Positions 55,621 to 62,587 of a DNA stretch of 64,000 nucleotides are shown here, one piece after another (position 1 is the stretch's first letter; each line of letters opens with the position of its first letter). The notes beneath the pieces were generated by a model that was given only the letters and a program-made list of their open reading frames with translations, was not told the DNA's origin and did not search any database. A program made the translations under genes and the position numbers. Origin of the DNA: Bacteroidales bacterium (GTDB taxonomy: Bacteria > Bacteroidota > Bacteroidia > Bacteroidales > P3); NCBI GenBank assembly GCA_017480145.1, contig JAFVBF010000071.1:23906-87905 (forward strand). The letters are read 5' to 3'.

Positions 55621-55639
55621 TAACTTTTTCGTAACTTTG
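55610..55639 (+). promoter_or_regulatory. Promoter upstream of the hypothetical-DUF3822-rsmD genes
   Basis: TTTG at 55610-55613, an 18-bp spacer and TAACTTTG at 55632-55639 followed by CA match the consensus. It overlaps the end of the preceding gene and gives a leader of about 40 nt. Confidence 0.7.
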
Positions 55640-55684
55640 CAACCTCAAAAAACGCAAATACAAAGAAAATAATAACCATTAACA

Positions 55685-56401
55685 ATGAAGAGGAACATCA
55701 TCCAAATTGGTCTGGCCTTGGTCATTATCGCCCTTGGCATTGCTCTGTATATGAGTATTATGGAACCCGTGAAGTTCGATAATGAGTACTCCAAACGTCG
55801 CGATGCTTGTGCTGAGAAACTCAAGGCTATCCGCACTCTCGAAGAGGCTTATAAATCAACTTATGGAAAATATTGTGGCAGTTTTGACACGTTGATTCAC
55901 CGTCTTGTAAATGAGGACAGTATGCGTGTGGTAAGTAAGACCATTAATTATGACGCTATTCCCCGTGACGTTGATATTAATGAGATGACAGAGTTCGATG
56001 CCATTAAGAAAGGCTATATTTCCCGCAAAGAAATATTTGTCAATCCTATCAAGAAGCTCCTTGAGGATGGCAAATTCCCTTATCTTGATGCCGAGGCAGT
56101 GCTGAAGAACACAGAAAATGTGCAACTCACGGATCAGATGCTTCAGTTGATTTCTGATGTGCGATATGTGCCATATCCCAGAGGTGAGCAATACGAGTTT
56201 CAGTTGGAGGCTGGCATGATTGAGCGTAGCGGTTTTAACGTCCCCGTCTTTGAGTGCAAAGTTGATTTGGCTGACCTCCTTAAGGACATGGATCATCAGC
56301 AGGTCATCAATAAGATTGCCGAACTGGAACGCATCAATCGCTATCCTGGCTGGAAGGTTGGTGACATGACCCAGTCCATCACCGATGGTAACTTTGAATA
56401 A
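55685..56401 (+). CDS. Conserved hypothetical membrane-anchored protein
   Basis: The 238-residue protein has one N-terminal helix (about 5-25) and a soluble domain with a long helix (EYSKRRDACAEKLKAIRTLE) and a YPRGEQYEFQLEAG stretch near 165. The type II anchor plus following helix resembles pseudopilin-like topology but lacks a prepilin cleavage motif, so I do not claim it. It heads a run with DUF3822 and rsmD, an order I recall from other Bacteroidales. Confidence 0.75.
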   Translation: MKRNIIQIGLALVIIALGIALYMSIMEPVKFDNEYSKRRDACAEKLKAIRTLEEAYKSTYGKYCGSFDTLIHRLVNEDSMRVVSKTINYDAIPRDVDINEMTEFDAIKKGYISRKEIFVNPIKKLLEDGKFPYLDAEAVLKNTENVQLTDQMLQLISDVRYVPYPRGEQYEFQLEAGMIERSGFNVPVFECKVDLADLLKDMDHQQVINKIAELERINRYPGWKVGDMTQSITDGNFE

Positions 56402-56415
56402 TTAAATCCTTCGCA

Positions 56416-57243
56416 ATGTCATACAGCACCAATTCTTATATCGGTACGCCCAAAGAGGTGCCGTCATACATTAAGAGATTATCCATTTGCTTAACCCCAA
56501 ATGGATTTTCTTTTTCGAGGACAGCTCAGCAAGGCATTCTGCTGACTTTCGGAGATGTTTCAATGGATATGAACCGCACAATGTCCGAACTTACCTCTGA
56601 TTTGAAGGCTTTTTTTGTATCGAACGATATCTCCCCATTTGATTTCGAGGATATGCAGTTGGTCATTCCGTCTGACCAGTATGTGTGGATTCCAAAGGCC
56701 TTGTTCGATGAGTCAAGCAAAGATGTCTACCTGAAATCTGTCTTTACACTCCCCGATGGTTATGGCTGTTTCTCTTCCTATAACGAGAGCGTGGAGGCCT
56801 ACAATGTCTTTGCTGCCAATACGGGTATTGAGACGGCGTTTAAAATTGTTTTGCCAGGTATTGAGGTTTATAGTCAGTCTTCCATTTTGGCAACACCTCA
56901 TCTTTTGGATGCCTCGGCTAAGGTTCCTGTCATCTTGCTTCACCAGCGTCAGAGAATGTGCGATTTCCTCGTCTGTAAGGATGGGAAAATGCTACTCAGC
57001 AGCAGCTACGAGGTCTCTTCGGATGAGGAACGTCTGTTTCGTGCTTTGGAACTTATGAAGGGTTTGCAGGTCGAAGACCACCAGATGACGCTTTTCATTT
57101 GTGGCGATGTTGATCGTAATACCTATGAATCGTTATGCAACTACTTCCCACAAATACGCATCTATAGTGGTCGTCCTTTAGGCTACAAGAATCCCGAATT
57201 TCAAGTGCTTAGGGCTTATCAGCATGTATTGGTACTAAGTTAG
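56416..57243 (+). CDS. DUF3822 family protein
   Basis: The 275-residue protein matches the Bacteroidota-specific DUF3822: LSICLTPNGFSFSRTAQQG near the start, LVIPSDQYVWIPKALFDE in the middle and the C-terminal PQIRIYSGRPLGYKNPEFQV-like end. The fold is thought to resemble actin/FtsA-type ATPases, but no function is established. It is placed directly before rsmD, as in relatives. Confidence 0.83.
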   Translation: MSYSTNSYIGTPKEVPSYIKRLSICLTPNGFSFSRTAQQGILLTFGDVSMDMNRTMSELTSDLKAFFVSNDISPFDFEDMQLVIPSDQYVWIPKALFDESSKDVYLKSVFTLPDGYGCFSSYNESVEAYNVFAANTGIETAFKIVLPGIEVYSQSSILATPHLLDASAKVPVILLHQRQRMCDFLVCKDGKMLLSSSYEVSSDEERLFRALELMKGLQVEDHQMTLFICGDVDRNTYESLCNYFPQIRIYSGRPLGYKNPEFQVLRAYQHVLVLS

Positions 57244-57271
57244 TTCTTTCAACCTTTGTTTTCTGAGTGGC

Positions 57272-57820
57272 ATGAGAATTATCGCTGGACATTTGAAAGG
57301 CCGCCGACTCAATCCTCCCGAAGGCCTACCTGTTAGACCTACTACAGACATGGCTCGTGAAAGCCTCTTTAATATCCTCAATAATTATGTGGATTATGAA
57401 GAGTGCTCTGTGATGGATTTGTTTGCTGGAACGGGGGCAGTCTCCTTGGAATTTATATCACGAGGGGCTAAGGATGTGACTTCTATTGAAATAAATAGTC
57501 AGTGCACTGACTTTATTAAGGCATCTGCTCAACGGCTTTCTGTTTCAAACCTCCACGTGGTGCGAACTGATGTCTTTGACCTTATCAAACGGGCTTATAA
57601 GAAATTTGACATCATTTTTGCCGATCCTCCTTACTCATTGTCCGATTTGCCCAAACTTCCTGACCTTATTTTTGAAAAACAACTTCTTACAGAGGATGGT
57701 ATTTTTATTCTGGAACATCCGCGGGATTTCTCTTTTGAGGAACATCCTCATTTTTGGCAGCATCGTGCATACGGCAAGGTCAATTTTTCATTTTTCGCTA
57801 ATCAGATAGACGAGGCGTAG
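57272..57820 (+). CDS. rsmD: 16S rRNA (guanine(966)-N(2))-methyltransferase RsmD
   Basis: The 182-residue SAM-dependent methyltransferase has [18 protein letters not shown] at the N-terminus, SAM-binding [19 protein letters not shown] (about 49-67) and the catalytic [12 protein letters not shown] (DPPY). It methylates G966 of 16S rRNA during 30S assembly. Length is typical of the family. Confidence 0.93.
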   Translation: MRIIAGHLKGRRLNPPEGLPVRPTTDMARESLFNILNNYVDYEECSVMDLFAGTGAVSLEFISRGAKDVTSIEINSQCTDFIKASAQRLSVSNLHVVRTDVFDLIKRAYKKFDIIFADPPYSLSDLPKLPDLIFEKQLLTEDGIFILEHPRDFSFEEHPHFWQHRAYGKVNFSFFANQIDEA

Positions 57821-57873
57821 TCCTCATTGTTCTAACTTGTTTTATTCTTGATTCGCAATTTAAAATTATTAAT

Positions 57874-58821
57874 ATGCAGGCAATAGTAAAAACCGATTTT
57901 CATTTCCCAAAACAAAAGAGCCTTTATGTCGGTAAGGTTCGCGATGTGTACAATATTGATGACATATATATGGCCATGGTGGTCAGCGACCGTATTTCGG
58001 CTTTCGATGTTGTTCTACCTAAAGGTATCCCCTACAAAGGTCAGGTACTCAACCAGATTGCAGCCAAATTCCTCGATGCCACTGCCGACATCGTCCCCAA
58101 TTGGAAGATTGCAACGCCAGATCCAATGGTTACGGTAGGTCTTAAATGTGAGGGATTCCGCGTTGAGATGATTGTTCGTGGTTATCTTGCGGGCAGTGCA
58201 TGGCGTGAATATAAGGCTGGAGCCCGTACTCTTTGTGGTGTCGTACTGCCTGATGGTATGGTAGAGAATCAGAAGTTTCCGACCCCTATTGTCACTCCTA
58301 CCACCAAGGCCGACGAGGGTCATGACGAGAATATTTCCAAGGAGGAAATCATCCGCACGGGACTGGTTTCTAAGGAAGATTATGAGCAGCTCGAAAAGTA
58401 TGCCCTTGCTCTCTTTCAGCGAGGCACGGAAATTGCAGCCTCAAAAGGTCTCATTCTGGTAGATGCCAAGTATGAGTTTGGCAAGCGTGACGGAAAAATC
58501 TATCTGATAGACGAAATCCATACGCCCGATAGCAGTCGCTATTTCTACGCAGATGGTTACGAGGAGCGTCTGGCCAAGGGTGAACATCAGCGCCAGCTAT
58601 CAAAGGAGTTTGTCCGCGAGTGGCTTATGTCTAATGGTTTCCAAGGAAAGGAAGGGCAGCAAATTCCAGAAATGACCAGTGAGATTGTTGATAGTATAAC
58701 TGCCCGCTATATCGAACTCTACGAGCATATCATTGGCGAGCCATTCCAAAAGGCGGAAGATTGCACAGATGTGGCTTCTCGTATTGAGCACAATGTTTCC
58801 CAGTTTTTAAACACGCTCTAA
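57874..58821 (+). CDS. purC: Phosphoribosylaminoimidazolesuccinocarboxamide synthase PurC
   Basis: The 315-residue enzyme joins CAIR and aspartate in purine synthesis. Landmarks are [62 protein letters not shown] and [13 protein letters not shown]. The length places it in the long form common in Bacteroidota and yeast rather than the 237-residue E. coli form. The CYTH gene follows by 3 bp. Confidence 0.95.
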   Translation: MQAIVKTDFHFPKQKSLYVGKVRDVYNIDDIYMAMVVSDRISAFDVVLPKGIPYKGQVLNQIAAKFLDATADIVPNWKIATPDPMVTVGLKCEGFRVEMIVRGYLAGSAWREYKAGARTLCGVVLPDGMVENQKFPTPIVTPTTKADEGHDENISKEEIIRTGLVSKEDYEQLEKYALALFQRGTEIAASKGLILVDAKYEFGKRDGKIYLIDEIHTPDSSRYFYADGYEERLAKGEHQRQLSKEFVREWLMSNGFQGKEGQQIPEMTSEIVDSITARYIELYEHIIGEPFQKAEDCTDVASRIEHNVSQFLNTL

Positions 58822-58824
58822 CCA

Positions 58825-59349
58825 TTGGAAATAGAACGCAAATACTTGGTCAGCCAACTGCCCGACCACTTGGAGTCTTACCTCCATTACGACATAGAGC
58901 AAGGTTATCTCTGCACATCACCCACCCTACGTATTCGCAGGATGGGTGATTCTCATATTCTGACGGTCAAGGAGCATGTAGAAATGTCAAGCAATGCTAT
59001 TCATTGCCGTGAGGAGGAATTCTCCCTAAGCCCTGAGGCTTACCTCTTGTTGAAATCCAAGTGCGACCATGGATTCATTACTAAAACACGCTATCGCATT
59101 CCCCTCACTGAGATTTCTATCACACCGGCAGGTGTCTATCATAAAGATTTTTCATCGGAGCATATTGCGCCAGTATTAATTGCAGAGCTCGATATCTTTC
59201 ATGGAAAACTAGAAGGTGTTCAGCTGGTAGAGGTCGAATTTCCCTCTACCGAAGCCGCTGATGCTTTCCTCCCACCTGCATGGTTCGGGCAGGAGGTTTC
59301 TCAGGACCCCCGCTATCGTAACGCCAACCTTGTTCTCCAGACACTTTGA
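58825..59349 (+). CDS. CYTH-domain protein (inorganic triphosphatase-like)
   Basis: The 174-residue protein starts with the CYTH signature EIERKYLV and continues with LRIRRMGDSHILTVKEH, the glutamate-rich HCREEEFSLSPE, KTRYRIPL and LVEVEFPS. The family cleaves triphosphates such as tripolyphosphate or thiamine triphosphate with Mg2+. The start is TTG, because an in-frame TAA that is also the purC stop lies two codons upstream and no ATG precedes the signature. It is coupled to purC. Confidence 0.87.
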   Translation: MEIERKYLVSQLPDHLESYLHYDIEQGYLCTSPTLRIRRMGDSHILTVKEHVEMSSNAIHCREEEFSLSPEAYLLLKSKCDHGFITKTRYRIPLTEISITPAGVYHKDFSSEHIAPVLIAELDIFHGKLEGVQLVEVEFPSTEAADAFLPPAWFGQEVSQDPRYRNANLVLQTL

Positions 59350-59389
59350 CTCATTGTCCCTTCAACCTGTCATGTAATCATTCGCAACT

Positions 59390-61000
59390 ATGAAGAGAAT
59401 CCCTCATACTTTCACCATCGTGTTTGCCTTGATTCTTATTGCAGCAGTAACCACGTGGTTTGTTTCTGGAGGCGAGTTTGTCCGACAGACGGTGTCGGTC
59501 ATCAATGCTGACGGTAGCATTTCTTCTCGTGAGGTCGTGCAAGGTGATTCGTTCCATTATGTCCCGAGTCAACCTCAGACCTGGCAGATATTCTCGTCGT
59601 TGTTTAATGGTTTTTGTGATAAGGCTGACATTATCATTTTCATACTGATGGTAGGTGGGGCATTTTGGATATTGAACAATAGTCATGCCATTGATATCGG
59701 TGTCATGGCTTTTCTTCGACGAGTACAACGGCTTAATAGGTATCGTTTCATCCGCCGCATTGGACCAGACAATATTATTATCATTCTTGTCATGCTGATG
59801 TTTAGCGTCTTCGGTGCAGTGTTTGGTATGAGTGAGGAAACCATTGCCTTTTCCGTTATTTTTGTTCCGTTGGCAGTCTCTATGGGATATGACTCTATTG
59901 TTGGTCTCTGTATGTGCTATGTGGCGGCGCATATCGGTTTTGCTGGAGCCATCCTCAATCCATTCACCATCGGAATTGCGCAGGGCATTGCGGAACTGCC
60001 TATTTTCTCTGGATTGGAATACCGTCTGTTCTGCTGGTTTATTCTCACAATCATTGGCATCGCCTTTGTGTTGTGGTATGCACATCGCATTAAGCAGAAT
60101 CCTAACCGTTCGCCAGTATATATGCTCGATGACTATTGGCGTAGCCGTGTGCAGCAGCAGGAAAATGGGACAGTGGCCTATCATACGCCGCGTGTGGCTT
60201 GGATTTTGTGGATTCTAATTTCTATTGTGCTTGTCTATATTGCCGTGGCCTATGCTTCTACGACCATTGCCATAGGGCAGGGGAGTGTCTCTCTCCCTCT
60301 GATGCCCATATTGGCATTGCTATTTTTCGTTTCTGGTTTTATGTGCCTACGCAAGTCTGTGCATTTCTTCATTCTTGACATTCTGCTGTTCACCATCTTC
60401 TATCTGGTTGTTGGTGTGTTGGGTTATGGTTGGTATGTCATGGAAATCTCGGCTCTTTTCCTTGCTATGGGTCTTTTGTCGGGCATTGCAGATAATCAGA
60501 GTGCTGACAATTTGGCCAAACTATTCTTGTCTGGTTGCAAGGACATTCTCTCGGCTGCCCTGGTAGTAGGGCTTGCCAGCGGTATCATCTTCATCCTTCG
60601 TGATGGCCGGGTGATAGACACTATCCTGTACGCCCTCACCAACTCACTATCGCAGACGGGAACCATAGCCTCTGTCGGTGTCATGTATCTTTTTCAAACA
60701 TTGCTCAATGTTATTATGCCTTCAGGATCCGCCAAGGCAGCCCTCACAATGCCTATCATGGCGCAGTTTGCTGATTTAGTTAGCCTATCCCGTCAGACTA
60801 CGGTATTGGCATTCCAGTTTGGAGATGGATTTACCAATATGCTCACGCCCACCAGCGGAGTTCTCATTGGTTGCCTTGGCATTGCTCGTATTCCATATGG
60901 TACATGGCTTCGTTGGGCATGGAAGTTCATTTTAATTCTGATTCTTATCGGATTCCTTCTCCTTCTACCCACCATCTTCTTCCCTCTACCAGGCTTTTGA
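59390..61000 (+). CDS. YfcC-family carboxylate/amino-acid carrier
   Basis: The 536-residue inner-membrane protein has about twelve to thirteen helices and motifs of the YfcC/DcuC-like family: MKRIPHTFTIVFALILIAA, FGMSEETIAFSVIFVPL, CYVAAHIGFAGAILNPFTI, LASGIIFILRDGRVID and the re-entrant NVIMPSGSAKAALTMPIM and FTNMLTPTSGVLIGCL. A periplasmic loop with VQGDSFHYVPSQP follows the first helix, as in homologues. The substrate may be arginine/ornithine or a C4-dicarboxylate; it cannot be fixed from sequence. Confidence 0.88.
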   Translation: MKRIPHTFTIVFALILIAAVTTWFVSGGEFVRQTVSVINADGSISSREVVQGDSFHYVPSQPQTWQIFSSLFNGFCDKADIIIFILMVGGAFWILNNSHAIDIGVMAFLRRVQRLNRYRFIRRIGPDNIIIILVMLMFSVFGAVFGMSEETIAFSVIFVPLAVSMGYDSIVGLCMCYVAAHIGFAGAILNPFTIGIAQGIAELPIFSGLEYRLFCWFILTIIGIAFVLWYAHRIKQNPNRSPVYMLDDYWRSRVQQQENGTVAYHTPRVAWILWILISIVLVYIAVAYASTTIAIGQGSVSLPLMPILALLFFVSGFMCLRKSVHFFILDILLFTIFYLVVGVLGYGWYVMEISALFLAMGLLSGIADNQSADNLAKLFLSGCKDILSAALVVGLASGIIFILRDGRVIDTILYALTNSLSQTGTIASVGVMYLFQTLLNVIMPSGSAKAALTMPIMAQFADLVSLSRQTTVLAFQFGDGFTNMLTPTSGVLIGCLGIARIPYGTWLRWAWKFILILILIGFLLLLPTIFFPLPGF

Positions 61001-61488
61001 TTTATCAATATTATACCTCCTCCTACCTAAAGGATGAATTAATTGTTCATTAGAATTATTAAGGAATAGTGGTGTCTGCTAAAATTTGTGCAGAATGAGG
61101 TGAGATGGGATGGTTTGCCTCTGAGAAGAATGATTTCTAACTTCACGTTCTCATCTCTATCAAGCAGTTGGCACATTCGTGCCTGACAGTTTTCGTATAA
61201 CGGAACATTGCTTACCCACGCACAAACAAAAAGGCCACACTCATAAACGTGCAGCCCTTTGTTTGTCAATCTTTTGTCGTGTGAACGTAAACTTATTTGC
61301 CCTAAACGTAAAGCATATGTAAGCCTATGTAAACGTTCCGTTTTGCGGAACCCTCACTGCTTCGGTGTTTGCAACTTGTTATAAATACACTTCTTTCATT
61401 GTTTTTCGTACACTCTCTCTTCTATGCGCTTCGTTCCGTGTCCTATACCCTCTTTCAATTATTACTTGATATTTTTTACATGGTATTG
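61001..61488. other. 488-bp gap between converging genes
   Basis: It holds a long hairpin (61222-61266), a small one at 61335-61351 (GTTCCG / CGGAAC) and three near-copies of ACGTAAA/TGTAAA around 61280-61335. A 76-codon minus-strand ORF (61039-61269) runs through the hairpin and looks spurious. No gene is supported. Confidence 0.55.
61222..61266. terminator. Probable terminator hairpin for converging transcripts
   Basis: The outer arms ACAAACAAA and TTTGTTTGT pair perfectly, with an imperfect GC-rich inner part (AAGGCCACAC / GTGCAGCCC). A/T-rich flanks let it work in both directions, between the YfcC gene (+) and DUF2752 (-). It lies more than 200 nt from each stop codon. Confidence 0.55.
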
Positions 61489-61875
61489 TTAGATATTGTA
61501 TAGGTTCCGTAGAATCCACCAGCCAAAGTATAACACTATATATGTCTGTAAAGTCAGACGATGATATACAAAAGCCCGTAATCCGTCGAACACGTGATGG
61601 TAATTATACCAAGTAGCGACAATTGCTAAGACGGCATAAGGAATAGAGAATATAAAGAAATAATTATAACTTAGAGCATTAAGGAAATTGCCATGCAACA
61701 GAGAATGAAGTGCTCTTTGAAATCCACATGCGGGACATTGTGTGCCAGTTAATAGATGCCAAGGGCACTGAATAGGAAAGTTCTGTTGCAATGGATTGAC
61801 AAGATAATACAATATAAGCACCCCCACTAATACAATGGGAAATACACATGGCATTATCTTGTCTGCGTTAATCAT
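61489..61875 (-). CDS. DUF2752 membrane protein
   Basis: The 128-residue protein has about three hydrophobic helices and the family motif CPWHLLTGTQCPACGFQRAL (37-56), where a Cys-x-x-Cys-Gly and a downstream Arg-Ala are conserved. Its function is unknown. Its ATG lies inside the last codons of the CD225 gene (8-bp overlap, ATGATTAA), a sign of translational coupling. Confidence 0.87.
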   Translation of the reverse strand: MINADKIMPCVFPIVLVGVLILYYLVNPLQQNFPIQCPWHLLTGTQCPACGFQRALHSLLHGNFLNALSYNYFFIFSIPYAVLAIVATWYNYHHVFDGLRAFVYHRLTLQTYIVLYFGWWILRNLYNI

Positions 61876-62128
61876 CCAAGGCCATTACCCATGCAAATTC
61901 AATAATGAAAGAAATGACGAGTATTATCACGCCACACACAGCACTATACAGAGCATATTTCTTTGCCTTGTCGGCAGCATCTTGTGCTCCTTGATAATCT
62001 CCAGTTACATAAAGCCCATCGACTTTAGCCGCATTGATAATTGAAACGATGCCTAACGGAAGGCAGCAAAACAGTGTGCTAAGGATTGCCCATAGCAGGT
62101 TGCTGTCAGGTTTGTTTTGATTTTCCAT
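61868..62128 (-). CDS. CD225/dispanin-family small membrane protein
   Basis: The 86-residue protein has two hydrophobic helices. The first is LLWAILSTLFCCLPLGIVSI (10-29), followed by the conserved INAAKVDGLYVTGDYQGAQ and AADKAKKYALYS loop, then a second helix near 62-82. This is the IFITM-like CD225 layout found in bacteria. The bacterial role is unknown; pairing with DUF2752 is seen in other Bacteroidota as far as I recall. The upstream region carries the left copies of the direct and inverted repeats. Confidence 0.87.
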   Translation of the reverse strand: MENQNKPDSNLLWAILSTLFCCLPLGIVSIINAAKVDGLYVTGDYQGAQDAADKAKKYALYSAVCGVIILVISFIIEFAWVMALDD

Positions 62129-62146
62129 TGTTACTAATTATTTTAA

Positions 62147-62164
62147 AGTTTAATGTTTTAATCT
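62147..62164 (+). repeat. 18-bp direct repeat, left copy
   Basis: AGTTTAATGTTTTAATCT here and AGTTTAATGCTTTAATCT at 62472-62489 differ at one base. They flank the inverted-repeat pair. This copy lies 18 bp upstream of the CD225 start codon. Confidence 0.75.
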
Positions 62165-62172
62165 CCTTTAAA

Positions 62173-62213
62173 TGAAAACCCTGCATCTCTTGCCCAGAGA
62201 TGCACCGTTTTTG
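62173..62213 (-). repeat. 41-bp inverted repeat, left copy (hairpin)
   Basis: This copy matches the reverse complement of 62430-62470 at 37 of 41 positions. It can fold alone: TGCATCTCT pairs with AGAGATGCA around a 5-nt loop. In the minus direction it would lie in the leader of the CD225 message. Confidence 0.8.
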
Positions 62214-62429
62214 CAATTGCCAGATAAACAGTTCTGTATATTTGAAAACAACGAAAATAATAGTTTGTTAGAGTGGCTCTATCGATGGATAGAATAGTCT
62301 CCCAGCGTCGAGGCATATAAGAATTCTGGCCTTAAACTAAATTTATTTAATTCATATAAATTGGTGATTTACTTAATAATTTTCATGATTTAGACCATCT
62401 AAAGGAAATTTTTGCTACCTTTGCAAAAC
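62214..62429. other. Gene-free interior between the inverted repeats
   Basis: This 216-bp AT-rich stretch has no ORF worth reporting. Its right end carries the TACCTTTG box at 62416-62423. I see no transposase or ORF remnant. Confidence 0.5.
62416..62423 (+). promoter_or_regulatory. Orphan -7 box TACCTTTG pointing into a hairpin
   Basis: TACCTTTG followed by CA is a canonical -7 element, yet no plus-strand gene follows before the window end. A start near 62430 would fall exactly at the base of the right-hand hairpin. No clean -33 element is seen. Confidence 0.45.
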
Positions 62430-62470
62430 CAAAAACGGTGCATCTCTGGGCAAGAGAGGCACCGTTTTTA
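62430..62470 (+). repeat. 41-bp inverted repeat, right copy (terminator-like hairpin)
   Basis: AAAAACGGTGC...GCACCGTTTTT forms a stem of about 17 bp with one mismatch around GGGCA. With T runs on either strand it can terminate valS transcription on the minus strand, or end a very short plus-strand RNA begun at the adjacent promoter box. Confidence 0.8.
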
Positions 62471-62471
62471 C

Positions 62472-62489
62472 AGTTTAATGCTTTAATCT
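62472..62489 (+). repeat. 18-bp direct repeat, right copy
   Basis: This is the partner of 62147-62164 with one mismatch, 1 bp beyond the right inverted repeat. The remaining gap to 62587 is AT-rich and shows nothing else. Confidence 0.75.
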
Positions 62490-62587
62490 AATTTGCTTAA
62501 TACATATTAATTGTATTGATAATCATATTGTTATGAGTTTTTTTTGTTTGATCTATGCATACCACACAGATTCTTTGGGTAGTGCTG

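Noticed and set aside
61039-61269. 76-codon minus-strand ORF as a gene
   Set aside because: It begins inside the probable terminator hairpin, has no promoter, matches no family I know and has an odd composition.
61270-61360. Attachment site of an integrated element
   Set aside because: Near-repeats of ACGTAAA/TGTAAA and a short palindrome are present, but there is no integrase, tRNA gene or second site in the window.
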